Below are positions 7,588 to 16,647 of a stretch of 64,000 nucleotides of DNA, one piece after another. Each line of letters starts with the position of its first letter. The first letter of the stretch is position 1. Source of the stretch: Kordia sp965283645. Its GTDB lineage: Bacteria; Bacteroidota; Bacteroidia; Flavobacteriales; Flavobacteriaceae. A program made the position numbers and the translations under genes. The notes below the pieces were generated by a model, which did not search any database, had not been told where the DNA came from, and saw nothing but the letters and a program-made list of their open reading frames with translations. The DNA lies in contig NZ_CBDIPG010000001.1 in the NCBI RefSeq assembly GCF_965283645.1, positions 4,278,001-4,342,000 of the forward strand, read 5' to 3'.

Positions 7588-8508
7588 ATGAATGCAATCA
7601 CACTAAAACGAATCGTAAAATCATACTTATTATTATTTCTATTCTTGATTTCTTTATCATGTAACAGAAGTTCTGATCATCTTTCAGAAGAATTTGCACT
7701 AGAAAACGTTGATCTCAGAAATGATTATGATGGTGTTGATGATGATGAAACAAAGAATGCTGACAAGAAAGAAAATTTCACAGTAGACACAAAAGGGTTA
7801 ACTTCCGAACAAACCAGTCGTTTAAGAGTGTCTAATATTCCGAAAGATTTAAAAATTATCAAAACGGCAAGTACGCGATATAAAGTAAAGAATATTGAAA
7901 AAGCATTGGCAGAAATTAAAGAAGTAATGTATTTAAATGGTGGTTATATTTCTGAGTTGCGATATGACAAGAATTATCAGGAAAAGCAAAACAGATTTAC
8001 TATAAAAATTCCAAAAGAAAACTTCGACATCATGTTAGATGGCATTCAGAAATTTGCCGAAGAAACTGATTATGTAAATATTTCTACAACAGATGTTACT
8101 GAAAAATACATGGACGCACAATCACGTTTGCAAACGAAGTTGGAAGTAAAAGAACGTTTGGAGGCAGTTTTGCGTAAAAATGCAAAAACAGTAAAAGATA
8201 TTTTAGCAACAGAAAACGAATTGCGTGTCATTCAAGAAGAAATAGAAGCGACGCAAGGAAAAATAAAATACATGAGTAATAGAGTTGCGTATAGTACAAT
8301 TCAGGTTGAAATTTATGAAAAAATTACATATAAGGAAGAACCAGTTTCATATGAAAAAGGATTTGGAGCAAAAGCAAAGGAAGGACTAATTGCAGGTTGG
8401 GAATTCATTCAAGGAATTGCAATAACGCTTTTATACATTTGGCCAATTATTTTACTAGGTATTATTGGGTTTATCTTTTTTAGAAGATGGAGAAAAGCAA
8501 AGCAGTAA
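7588..8508 (+). CDS. DUF4349 domain lipoprotein with C-terminal membrane anchor
   Basis: The N-terminal hydrophobic segment ends in a lipobox-like 'LFLISLSCNRSS' (Cys about 25). The DUF4349 domain covers about residues 92-250: 'TASTRYKVKNIEKALAEIKE', 'NRFTIKIPKENFDIML', a coiled coil 'ATENELRVIQEEIEATQGKI', then 'SNRVAYSTIQVEIYEK'. A transmembrane helix follows at about 272-296 with a short basic tail. DUF4349 proteins are envelope-associated and of unknown role. The gene is monocistronic, divergent from the lipoprotein pair, and ends before a hairpin. Confidence 0.88.
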   Translation: MNAITLKRIVKSYLLLFLFLISLSCNRSSDHLSEEFALENVDLRNDYDGVDDDETKNADKKENFTVDTKGLTSEQTSRLRVSNIPKDLKIIKTASTRYKVKNIEKALAEIKEVMYLNGGYISELRYDKNYQEKQNRFTIKIPKENFDIMLDGIQKFAEETDYVNISTTDVTEKYMDAQSRLQTKLEVKERLEAVLRKNAKTVKDILATENELRVIQEEIEATQGKIKYMSNRVAYSTIQVEIYEKITYKEEPVSYEKGFGAKAKEGLIAGWEFIQGIAITLLYIWPIILLGIIGFIFFRRWRKAKQ

Positions 8509-8532
8509 ATAGCATGCAATTTATAAAATATG

Positions 8533-8571
8533 GGCAACAGATAACTCACATTCCGTGAATTGTCGGTTGCT
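8533..8571 (+). terminator. imperfect hairpin after DUF4349 gene
   Basis: GCAAC/GTTGC, GATAA/TTGTC and TCAC/GTGA pair in register around an ATTCC loop, with two mismatches, 25 bp after the stop. The following TCTATTT is only a weak T tract. Confidence 0.45.
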
Positions 8572-8608
8572 CTATTTGGTTAAATTATCTCCTTTCAAAA
8601 CAAATTGT

Positions 8609-8616
8609 TACTTTTG
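8609..8616 (+). promoter_or_regulatory. TAnnTTTG -7 element immediately before a GTG start
   Basis: TACTTTTG ends 4 bp before the GTG at 8621, so transcription would begin at or near the start codon, implying a leaderless or near-leaderless mRNA. Confidence 0.45.
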
Positions 8617-8620
8617 AATC

Positions 8621-9220
8621 GTGAAAGATATTCTAGCCAAATACATTCCTGAACGTGCTGTTGATCCTACTTTTGAGCTTATCAAACAACATCAAGTACA
8701 CTTAAAAATTGTAAATCAGCGTGTTACACGACATGGTGATTACCGTAGAATGTCTGATGGAAGGCACATAATTACGGTAAATGCTGGTGAAAATAAATAC
8801 CGATTCTTCGTTACCTTGATTCATGAAATTGCACATTTGGTAGCGTATGAAAAATTTGGACGACTTATAAAACCGCATGGATTAGAGTGGAAACAGACAT
8901 TTCAGCAATTAATGTTGCCATTTATCAATCCGCAAATATTTCCAACCAGAATATTGCCAGTTGTGGCAAATCATTTCAAAAATCCGAAAGCAAGTAGTGA
9001 TACAGATGCAAAATTTGCGTTAGCACTTAAACAATACGATCCAGAAAATGATAAAAATTATGTATTCGAAATTCCACACGGAAGCACGTTTCGATTGCAC
9101 AACGGAAAAATATTCAAGCGTGGAAACAAACGTGTAAAACGCTATGAATGTCAGGAAGTTGCTACAGGACGCGTTTACTTATTCAATCCAAATGCAGAAG
9201 TAGAATTGTTACGGAGTTGA
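8621..9220 (+). CDS. SprT-like zinc metalloprotease
   Basis: The 199-residue protein has the SprT/Spartan core: 'HEIAH' at 68-72 gives two zinc histidines and the catalytic glutamate E69, and 'KPHGLEWK' (H86) supplies the third ligand. The C-terminal part is a beta-rich zinc-ribbon-like region ('RVKRYECQEVATGRVY'), although only one Cys remains, so the ribbon probably no longer binds zinc. Eukaryotic homologues cleave DNA-protein crosslinks; the bacterial role is not established. The start is GTG. The last 12 bases overlap the convergent lipoprotein gene. Confidence 0.88.
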   Translation: MKDILAKYIPERAVDPTFELIKQHQVHLKIVNQRVTRHGDYRRMSDGRHIITVNAGENKYRFFVTLIHEIAHLVAYEKFGRLIKPHGLEWKQTFQQLMLPFINPQIFPTRILPVVANHFKNPKASSDTDAKFALALKQYDPENDKNYVFEIPHGSTFRLHNGKIFKRGNKRVKRYECQEVATGRVYLFNPNAEVELLRS

Positions 9221-10402
9221 AGCATCTTCACGTGCTAGAATTTCAGGAAGTGTACTTTGCCAATCCATAGATTCAAATTTGTCTAAAATTCTATTATTCT
9301 TTCCAATCACATAGCAAATTACTGAACAATATTCTTTTCTATAGATCTTATAAAACGTCTTATTAGCCTCATTTTCCATATCAATTTGCCATACGTCGCT
9401 TGTTTGTTTAATATTTGAATCAATACGGAAAACGTTTAAGTCCTTATAGGTTTCGGCTATTTCTTCAAAAACGGTTACAGAATCTTCAAGACCTGAACAA
9501 CCACAGGAATTTACAAGTAATGTAGTTGTATTTGGAAGGTCAGCACTTCTAATTGTGTCTTTTTTGGTAGTAACTACTTCAAATTCGGGAGCAATCATTC
9601 CCGCTTGTGTTCCTTTTTTAGAAGTAAAATTATTTTCTTTTACCAATGTAACTGTAGTTCCATCATCGGTAATACTTTGAAATTTATAATACGTTTCATC
9701 TAACTTTACAAACTCACCTAACATAATTTTATCACGATGTGTAATGGTATCTTTTATATTACCTCGATCATTTTTTAAGACCAATTGTGGATCAATATTA
9801 TATGAAAAACTCATGTTTCTAGGAGCCGCAATACTAATTTCAAAGCTGTTGTTATCAATAGTAAATGTACCTGAAACATGATCGCTTCTACCGTATTGTA
9901 AATCACCATATATAGTTCCAATTTTCAGCCAAGAAGAATCGATAACAATTTCGTTCCCTACACGTTTGGAATAGCTGCACGGTATCAAATTTTCTGATGA
10001 AAACCATGCTATTTTTTTAAAAGCTCTAACTTTATCATCTGTTAAATTCTTATTATTATTTTCATCAACTATAAAAACTGGTTCTCCGTTTTTAGTTCCT
10101 TTAATAATAATTACATAAAAATTATCTTTTTGCTTTAGGTCAGTATCAAAATAACTATGTTTTATATCTTCAATTTCTGTTGATAATATTATATCATTTG
10201 AAAATGATTCGGTAAGATTTTTAAATGCTATTGGCGTAACGCCTAGTGAAAACAAACCACCTCCTTTTTGCTTTTCTGTGGAAATGATCAACGTGTCAGC
10301 AGTAGCTAAAAAACTATTTGCAGCAGGTATTTTTTTGTCGTTTTGACAGGAAGTAAGAAAGCATAACATAAAAAGAAAAATACTGTAGTATACTGATTTC
10401 AT
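9209..10402 (-). CDS. lipoprotein with C-terminal TlpA/thioredoxin-like domain
   Basis: The signal peptide ends with the lipobox 'LCFLTSCQND' (Cys19), so it is anchored to the outer or inner membrane. Residues 30-260 form a beta-rich domain with repeated 'DNNSFEISI' and 'DDGTTVTLV' strands. Residues 265-390 resemble a TlpA/AhpC thioredoxin fold. The usual CxxC is replaced by 'NSCGCSGLED' (C-G-C) and an additional 'EYCSVICYV' lies downstream, so the redox chemistry is uncertain. Related Bacteroidota lipoproteins are common and uncharacterised. It overlaps the SprT-like gene tail to tail. Confidence 0.7.
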   Translation of the reverse strand: MKSVYYSIFLFMLCFLTSCQNDKKIPAANSFLATADTLIISTEKQKGGGLFSLGVTPIAFKNLTESFSNDIILSTEIEDIKHSYFDTDLKQKDNFYVIIIKGTKNGEPVFIVDENNNKNLTDDKVRAFKKIAWFSSENLIPCSYSKRVGNEIVIDSSWLKIGTIYGDLQYGRSDHVSGTFTIDNNSFEISIAAPRNMSFSYNIDPQLVLKNDRGNIKDTITHRDKIMLGEFVKLDETYYKFQSITDDGTTVTLVKENNFTSKKGTQAGMIAPEFEVVTTKKDTIRSADLPNTTTLLVNSCGCSGLEDSVTVFEEIAETYKDLNVFRIDSNIKQTSDVWQIDMENEANKTFYKIYRKEYCSVICYVIGKNNRILDKFESMDWQSTLPEILAREDASTP

Positions 10403-10640
10403 GAAATATATTTTTGTTAAATGATTAAACTACTATTTGTAAAACGATGTTGAAAGCTATCTATTATAAATGTTGCAAAAGTATGTCAATACGATACGTT
10501 TCATTTTTAAAAAAGTCAAGAAACTTTACAATAATGGTTATTTACCGAAACAAAGCTGTTAATAATCTAAACTTTTATTATTTTTTTCAGCAATCTGTAT
10601 TATATTGCTTACGTAACTTAAAAACCTACCACGAATACAC

Positions 10641-11723
10641 ATGACAATGAACAAGAATTATTATGCAATTCTGATGGCTGGCGGCGTAGGATCGCGCTTT
10701 TGGCCTGTAAGTACTTCAAGCTTTCCAAAGCAGTTTCACGACATGTTAGGAACTGGAGAAACGCTTATACAAAAAACATTTAGCAGACTGAGTAAATTAA
10801 TCCCAAAAGAAAATATTTACATTCTTACCAATGAAAAATACAACGATTTGGTGTTGGAACAATTGCCAGATGCTACACAAAAACAAGTAGTGTTAGAGCC
10901 TGCTATGCGAAACACGGCACCGTGTATTTTATATGCTTCTTTAAAAATTCAAAAGATAAACCCAAATGCAGTGATGGTGGTCGCGCCAAGCGATCATTGG
11001 ATTGAAGATGAAAATGCATTCATTAGCAATTTGCAAACATCTTTTGATAAATGTGAAAAAGAAAATGTATTAATGACGTTGGGAATTCAGCCTACATTTG
11101 CCAATACAGGATATGGATATATCAACTTTGAAAAAAGTGAAAATACAATCAAAAAGGTACACCAATTCACAGAAAAACCAGATTATGAAACGGCTAAAAC
11201 ATTTGTGGCAAGTGGAAATTATCTATGGAATGCAGGAATTTTTATTTGGAGTGTAACTACAATAATTACCGCGTTTCAAAACTTTCAACCAAAACTATAC
11301 GAACTATTAGATAAAGGTTTTTCAGTATATAATACAGACTTTGAAGACGATTTTATTCGTGATAATTACGGTCGAGCCGAAAATATTTCTATCGATTATG
11401 CAATCATGGAACATGCATCACATGTGTACGTTGTACCTGCAACATTTGACTGGAATGACTTAGGAACTTGGGGTAGTTTATATGACAAGCTTAACAAGGA
11501 AGAAAACGGAAATGCTGTTGTAAATGCACAAACTATTTTACAAGATGCAAGCGGAAATATGATTCGTACAGCTGGTGAAAAAGTGGTGGTAATCGATGGA
11601 TTAAATGATTATATTGTCGTAGATAAAGAAGAAGTTTTACTGATTTATCCCAAAGCGAAAGAGCAAGATATTAAGAAAGTATTACAAAAAGTCAAAGACA
11701 CCTTTGGTGAAAATTACGGATAA
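10641..11723 (+). CDS. manC: mannose-1-phosphate guanylyltransferase
   Basis: The nucleotidyltransferase signature 'ILMAGGVGSRFWPVS' (10-24) with 'FPKQF' is that of GDP-mannose pyrophosphorylase. 'VAPSDHWI' is the acceptor loop, 'FTEKPD' the sugar-binding motif, and 'GNYLWNAGIFIW' and 'DWNDLGTWGSLY' are typical of the family. It makes GDP-mannose from mannose-1-phosphate and GTP for glycan synthesis. At 360 residues it is the short form without a fused isomerase. Two candidate starts (10641 and 10647) differ by two residues. It is followed after 5 bp by the DUF389 gene, so the pair is probably co-transcribed. Confidence 0.93.
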   Translation: MTMNKNYYAILMAGGVGSRFWPVSTSSFPKQFHDMLGTGETLIQKTFSRLSKLIPKENIYILTNEKYNDLVLEQLPDATQKQVVLEPAMRNTAPCILYASLKIQKINPNAVMVVAPSDHWIEDENAFISNLQTSFDKCEKENVLMTLGIQPTFANTGYGYINFEKSENTIKKVHQFTEKPDYETAKTFVASGNYLWNAGIFIWSVTTIITAFQNFQPKLYELLDKGFSVYNTDFEDDFIRDNYGRAENISIDYAIMEHASHVYVVPATFDWNDLGTWGSLYDKLNKEENGNAVVNAQTILQDASGNMIRTAGEKVVVIDGLNDYIVVDKEEVLLIYPKAKEQDIKKVLQKVKDTFGENYG

Positions 11724-11728
11724 AATAT

Positions 11729-13216
11729 ATGAGTACAGAGGAAGAAAATAAGTTCAACTTCTCAGAAGAAGAACCAAAAAATACAGGGGAAACAAAGCCG
11801 CCGACAGACGCAAAAGGTTTATGGCAAGGCTTGAAAACGTTTTTATATGAATTATTAGACATTCGACACGATGTTGATAAAGATCAAACTATAGAAGATG
11901 TCAAAAAAGACATTCCATTTAAAGGTGCAACTGCTTGGATTTTAGTCTGTTCCATCTTTATTGCATCCGTAGGATTGAATGCAGATTCAACAGCAGTTGT
12001 AATTGGAGCCATGTTAATATCGCCACTAATGGGACCAATTTTAGGAATGGGAATGGCGATTGCTATTAATGATATTTATACACTTCGAAAATCCTTAATC
12101 AACTTTGGTGTGATGGTATTTTTGAGTGTGTTAACAGCTTTTTTATTCTTTAAATTTTTTCCTTTACAGACAGATTCTTCTGAATTATTAGCACGAACGA
12201 AGCCAGATATTCGTGATGTATTAATTGCATTTTTTGGTGGTTTGGCATTAATCATTGCCCGAACCAAAAAGGGAACAATTGCTTCTGTAATTTTTGGAGT
12301 AGCAATTGCAACTGCCTTAATGCCACCATTATGTACTGTAGGTTTCGGACTCGCAAAAGGAGGATCGTTAGGATGGGTATATGCAGGTGGCGCGATGTAT
12401 TTATTTATTATAAATACCATCTTCATTGGATTAGCGACGTTTTTAGTATTGAAGTTATTGCGTTTTCCAATGTTAAAATATGCAAACTCTGCCAAACGTA
12501 AGCGTATTTCACAGTTAGCTTCTGTAGTGGCTTTAGCTGTTATGATTCCGGCAGTTTGGACATTTTGGGATGTATTACAAACCAGTAATGTTAATAGAGA
12601 ATATGATTTATTTATTAAAAAAATAATCGCCAATGAAAAAGTATGGCTTCACAAAGAAGGTAAAGACGGATTAGACATAGAGAATAAAAAAATCAGTCTA
12701 TATTTCAATGGAGAAATGTCGGATGCTTTAATATCAGAATATAAAAATGAGTTAAAAGGCTATAGCTATATTAAAGATTTTGAATTAGAAGTTGGAGCAA
12801 GTAATACTAGAAGTGTTGATAAAATTTCAGCAGCATTAGATAGAGCGTATAGCGATTTGGATAATAGTAGAAATATTATTGACGGATTGCAAAAACAGAT
12901 TGCCGAACTTAAGCAAGAAGTTTCAGATCTTAACTCTCAAATAGAATCGAAAGCTTCACTCGAAAATGAAAACTATGTTGCGTTTAGTAAAGTTGCCAAA
13001 GATGCTAAAATAAAATATACAGATTTACGCCAATTTGGATTTGCCAGAATGTTGAATTCAAAAGATTTTATAAAAGTTGATACCATTCCGGTAGCCGCTG
13101 TAAAATGGAATCCAGCATTGACAGATAGTGTACAAACACTTAAAGAGAAAGAATTGGAAACTTGGTTGCGTAACGAGTTATCACTCGATACGTTGATTAT
13201 TGAACGAATTAAATAG
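11729..13216 (+). CDS. DUF389 (TIGR00341-type) integral membrane protein
   Basis: A soluble N-terminus (1-60) is followed by about six transmembrane segments. The conserved DUF389 core 'SVGLNADSTAVVIGAMLISPLMGPILGMG' lies at about 90-118, then 'GVAIATALMPPLCTVGFGLA' near 195. The C-terminal third is cytoplasmic or periplasmic, with a clear coiled coil 'LQKQIAELKQEVSDLNSQIE' at about 390-410. The transported substrate or function of the family is unknown. It lies directly downstream of manC and ends in a strong terminator. Confidence 0.9.
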   Translation: MSTEEENKFNFSEEEPKNTGETKPPTDAKGLWQGLKTFLYELLDIRHDVDKDQTIEDVKKDIPFKGATAWILVCSIFIASVGLNADSTAVVIGAMLISPLMGPILGMGMAIAINDIYTLRKSLINFGVMVFLSVLTAFLFFKFFPLQTDSSELLARTKPDIRDVLIAFFGGLALIIARTKKGTIASVIFGVAIATALMPPLCTVGFGLAKGGSLGWVYAGGAMYLFIINTIFIGLATFLVLKLLRFPMLKYANSAKRKRISQLASVVALAVMIPAVWTFWDVLQTSNVNREYDLFIKKIIANEKVWLHKEGKDGLDIENKKISLYFNGEMSDALISEYKNELKGYSYIKDFELEVGASNTRSVDKISAALDRAYSDLDNSRNIIDGLQKQIAELKQEVSDLNSQIESKASLENENYVAFSKVAKDAKIKYTDLRQFGFARMLNSKDFIKVDTIPVAAVKWNPALTDSVQTLKEKELETWLRNELSLDTLIIERIK

Positions 13217-13242
13217 AAAAATAAAATAATGAGTAATTGTAA

Positions 13243-13271
13243 TGAAGCGAACTTTTGAGTTCGCTTTTTTT
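13243..13271. terminator. bidirectional intrinsic terminator
   Basis: AAGCGAACT (13245-13253) and AGTTCGCTT (13258-13266) form a perfect 9-bp stem around TTTG with a T7 tract. It separates the DUF389 gene from the convergent ABC transporter genes. Confidence 0.85.
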
Positions 13272-13306
13272 ATGTTAAAAGCTGAAATTTTCTTTTTGCT
13301 AAAAGC

Positions 13307-14077
13307 TTATTCATCCAACTCTTTCAAATATACTTCTCTAACTTTTTTGAACAAATCTGAAGAATATACGAAGTCTGTCACTGATTTGTTGTCGGTTTTA
13401 AATATTTGTTTATTGGTGCCTTCCCAAGCTTTATGACCGTTTTTTAAGAAAACAATCTTTTCACCAATTTCCATTACAGAATTCATATCATGTGTGTTAA
13501 TCACAGTTGTAATATCGTATTCGTCAGTAATTTCTTGAATTAAATTATCAATAATGATTGCCGTTTTCGGATCGAGTCCAGAATTTGGTTCATCACAAAA
13601 TAAATATTTTGGTTTCATTACAATAGCACGCGCAATTGCCACACGTTTTTGCATTCCACCAGAAGTTTCTGCAGGGAATTTATGATGTGCATCTACTAGT
13701 TTAACCCGTTTCAATACGAAATCAACACGGTCTTTCATTTCGCTTTTAGACTGATTGGAAAACATGCGCAATGGAAACATTACATTTTCAAAAACGGTCA
13801 TTGAATCAAACAATGCACTTCCTTGAAAAACCATTCCAATTTCCGTACGCAAGTCGCGTTTTTCTTCATCAGTTAAATCTTTATGATTTTTCCCTTCAAA
13901 AATAATATCACCTTCTTCTGGCGTAAATAATCCGAGAAGCGATTTTAAAAAAACTGTTTTTCCAGAACCACTCTGACCAATAATCAAATTGGTTTTTCCT
14001 TTGTAAAACTTCGTTGAAATTCCTTTCAGAATTTCAACACCGTCAAAAGATTTTTTTATGTTTTTTACTTCAATCAT
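13307..14077 (-). CDS. MlaF-type ABC transporter ATPase
   Basis: The 256-residue ATPase has Walker A 'GQSGSGKTVFLKSL', Q-loop 'GMVFQGSALFDSMTV', an altered signature 'TSGGMQKRVAIARAI' (S-G-G retained), Walker B 'YLFCDEPNSGLDP' and switch histidine 'INTHDMNSVM'. The combination is that of MlaF/TtG2A, which energises phospholipid movement between membranes to maintain outer-membrane asymmetry. It follows the permease with no gap (14077/14078), so it is the second gene of an mlaEF-like pair. No MlaD (MCE) gene is adjacent. Confidence 0.92.
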   Translation of the reverse strand: MIEVKNIKKSFDGVEILKGISTKFYKGKTNLIIGQSGSGKTVFLKSLLGLFTPEEGDIIFEGKNHKDLTDEEKRDLRTEIGMVFQGSALFDSMTVFENVMFPLRMFSNQSKSEMKDRVDFVLKRVKLVDAHHKFPAETSGGMQKRVAIARAIVMKPKYLFCDEPNSGLDPKTAIIIDNLIQEITDEYDITTVINTHDMNSVMEIGEKIVFLKNGHKAWEGTNKQIFKTDNKSVTDFVYSSDLFKKVREVYLKELDE

Positions 14078-14815
14078 TTAAGTCAGTAATAATTGTGTGA
14101 TGATATAATTCAATAAAATAATAACAACACTCGTCCATACAAACGAAGTTGTACTTGCTTTTCCAACTTCCAATGCGCCACCTTTCATGTAATATCCAAA
14201 AAAAGAAGGAATTGTAGCCAAAATAAATGCAAATATAAATGTCTTTAAAAAGGCATATGCAACATGAAAAGGGATGAAGTCAATTTGTAACCCTTCAATA
14301 AAATCAGCACTCGTTGAAAAACCTCCGTAAATAGAAGCAACCCAACCACCTAAAATTCCTAAAAACATAGAAATTGCAATGATAAAAGGATATAGTGAAA
14401 GCGCAACAATTTTTGGAAATACTAAATAATTCAAGGAGTTTACACCCATAACTTCCAACGCGTCAATCTGCTCCGTAACACGCATAGATCCTATACTAGA
14501 TGTAATAAATGAACCTACTTTTCCTGCCATAATGATAGAAATAAAGGTAGGCGCAAATTCTAAAATAACAGATTGTCTTGTGGCAAAACCAACTAAGTAT
14601 TTAGGAATTAATGGATTGTTAATGTTTAAAGCCGTCTGAATAGCAACAACACCACCAACAAAAAAGGAAATAAAACAGACAATTCCTAGAGAGCCAATGA
14701 TCAAATCATCAATCTCTTTAAAAATAAGGTGTCGTAGCATGGACCATTTTGTCATCTTGCTAAATACGCTTCTTAACATCAAAAAATAGCGTCCTATATT
14801 TTCTAGGTAAATCAT
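14078..14815 (-). CDS. MlaE-type ABC transporter permease
   Basis: The 245-residue membrane protein carries the MlaE family motifs 'GGVVAIQTALN' and 'LEFAPTFISIIMAGKVGSFITS', followed by 'RVTEQIDALEVMGVNSLNYLV', and five to six hydrophobic segments. MlaE binds the MCE protein MlaD and conducts phospholipid. It is the first gene of the pair with the ATPase. A typical MlaE has 250-260 residues, so this one is complete. It diverges from the phosphatase gene. Confidence 0.92.
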   Translation of the reverse strand: MIYLENIGRYFLMLRSVFSKMTKWSMLRHLIFKEIDDLIIGSLGIVCFISFFVGGVVAIQTALNINNPLIPKYLVGFATRQSVILEFAPTFISIIMAGKVGSFITSSIGSMRVTEQIDALEVMGVNSLNYLVFPKIVALSLYPFIIAISMFLGILGGWVASIYGGFSTSADFIEGLQIDFIPFHVAYAFLKTFIFAFILATIPSFFGYYMKGGALEVGKASTTSFVWTSVVIILLNYIITQLLLT

Positions 14816-14899
14816 GGGTTAAAAATACATTATTCGGGCAACCTAATAAAATAATTCAGGTATTTAATGTTTAGATAAAACTAATTGAAAGAAAACGAT

Positions 14900-14907
14900 T
14901 ATTTTTG
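14900..14907 (+). promoter_or_regulatory. TAnnTTTG -7 element upstream of the phosphatase gene
   Basis: TATTTTTG lies 60 bp before the ATG in the divergent gap. No convincing -33 element at the usual 19-bp spacing was found. Confidence 0.4.
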
Positions 14908-14967
14908 AATCGCCATAGAAATCATTCATAATTGAATTCTAACAAACGATAACGACAAAGCCTCATC

Positions 14968-16647
14968 ATGAAAAGAGTCATATTTTTAAGTATTCTATCC
15001 TTTTTCTTTCTTCAATGTATATCTGTTAAACAGAAAGTGAAAGCCACACCAACAAAGACTGAAACTGCTACAACAACTGTAAAAACACCAAAATTAGTGG
15101 TTGGAATTATTGTAGATCAGATGCGATACGATTATTTAACACAGTTTGAAAATAAATATGGAGAAGGCGGATTTAAGCGTATGATGAATGAAGGCTACAA
15201 TTGTAAAAACAATCATTACAATTACATTCCAACCTATACAGGTCCAGGACACGCGTCTGTATATACAGGGACAACACCAGAAAATCACGGAATTATTGCA
15301 AACGATTGGTACGATAAGTTTGCGAAAAAGTTTGTGTATTGTGCTTCGGATGATAGATATACATCTGTTGGAGTTACAGATAAGTACGAAGGAAAAATGT
15401 CGCCAAGTAGAATGCAAACCACAACCGTAACAGACCAATTGCGTTTGGCAACACAACAACGCGGAAAAGTAATTGGAATTGCCATAAAAGATAGAGGCGC
15501 AATTTTACCAGCTGGTCATGCGGCAAATGGTGCGTATTGGTTTTACGGAAAAGACAAAGGAAACTGGATTACAAGTACGTATTATACAAAAGAATTGCCA
15601 ACTTGGGTACAAACATTTAATGCCGCGGATGAAGCAGAAAAGTATTTAACGACTTGGAATACATTATATGACATTCATACATATGCAGAAAGTGGCTCCG
15701 ATGTAAATACATATGAAGGAACATTTAAAGGAAAAGCCAATGGAAGTTTTCCGTACGATTTGGCGGCTTTAAAAGATAAAAATGGTGGTTTTGATATTAT
15801 AAAAGCAACTGCATATGGAAACAGTTTAACTACTGATTTTGCTATTGCGGCTATAAAAGGTGAGCAATTAGGAAAAGATGCTACACCAGATATATTAGCA
15901 GTAAGTTACTCAAGTACAGATTATGTTGGACATAAATTTGGTGTAAATTCGAAGGAAATTCAAGATACATATTTACGATTAGATAAAGATATTGAGCGCT
16001 TATTTGCAAGCTTAGATGCAGAAGTTGGAAAAGGAAATTACACCGTATTCTTAACAGCTGATCACGCCGCTGTTCATGTGCCATCGTATTTGGAAAGCAT
16101 GAAAATTCCGGCAGGATATTTTAGTAACAAAGCATTAAAAAAACATTTAGTTGATTTCTTAAACACAACTTACGGAAGCGAAAAATTGATTGAAAATATT
16201 TCAAACGGACAAATATTTTTAGATCACACAGAAGTAAATCGTTTAAAAATTGCAGCTATAGCTATAGAAAATGTATTGCAAACGGAATTACTAAAATACG
16301 ATCAAGTTTCAAAAGTATATACACGTACAACGTTAACTTCGGGCGAATTTACAACAGGAATTGCCGCTGCTTTGCAAAAAGGATTCAACCAAAAACGTTC
16401 AGGTGATGTTTGTTTTGTATTAAATCCGGCAACAATTTCATATCCGCGTACAGGTTCTACACACGGTTCAGGATTTAACTATGACACGCACGTTCCGTTA
16501 TTATTCTATGGAAATGGAATTGAGCAAGGAGAAACATTACAACGTACTGTAATTACAGATATTGCACCAACAATTTCGGCAATTTTAGGAATTTCGTTTC
16601 CAAATGGAACTACAGGAAATCCAATTGAGCAAGTATTAAAAAACTAG
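14968..16647 (+). CDS. pafA: PafA-type alkaline phosphatase (phosphomonoesterase), lipoprotein
   Basis: The signal peptide ends at a lipobox 'FFFLQCIS' (Cys17). The alkaline phosphatase superfamily fold has metal ligand D50 ('GIIVDQMRYDY') and the threonine nucleophile T91 in 'YTGPGHASVYTG'. Further metal sites lie in 'SSTDYVGHKFG', 'FLTADHAAVHVPSY' and 'GSTHGSGFNYDTHVPLLF'. PafA is the main zinc phosphate-releasing enzyme of Bacteroidota and acts in the periplasm or on the cell surface. At 559 residues the length is normal. Its stop overlaps that of the convergent LytTR regulator by 4 bp. No pho-box was recognised. Confidence 0.92.
   Translation: MKRVIFLSILSFFFLQCISVKQKVKATPTKTETATTTVKTPKLVVGIIVDQMRYDYLTQFENKYGEGGFKRMMNEGYNCKNNHYNYIPTYTGPGHASVYTGTTPENHGIIANDWYDKFAKKFVYCASDDRYTSVGVTDKYEGKMSPSRMQTTTVTDQLRLATQQRGKVIGIAIKDRGAILPAGHAANGAYWFYGKDKGNWITSTYYTKELPTWVQTFNAADEAEKYLTTWNTLYDIHTYAESGSDVNTYEGTFKGKANGSFPYDLAALKDKNGGFDIIKATAYGNSLTTDFAIAAIKGEQLGKDATPDILAVSYSSTDYVGHKFGVNSKEIQDTYLRLDKDIERLFASLDAEVGKGNYTVFLTADHAAVHVPSYLESMKIPAGYFSNKALKKHLVDFLNTTYGSEKLIENISNGQIFLDHTEVNRLKIAAIAIENVLQTELLKYDQVSKVYTRTTLTSGEFTTGIAAALQKGFNQKRSGDVCFVLNPATISYPRTGSTHGSGFNYDTHVPLLFYGNGIEQGETLQRTVITDIAPTISAILGISFPNGTTGNPIEQVLKN

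Noticed and set aside
10447..10644. 65-codon plus-strand frame before manC
   Set aside because: AT-rich leader with no domain or start signal; overlaps the manC start.
12076..12633. 185-codon minus-strand frame
   Set aside because: Entirely antisense to the DUF389 gene, which has clear family motifs.
13242..13436. 64-codon plus-strand frame after the DUF389 gene
   Set aside because: Begins inside the terminator hairpin and runs antisense into the ABC ATPase gene.
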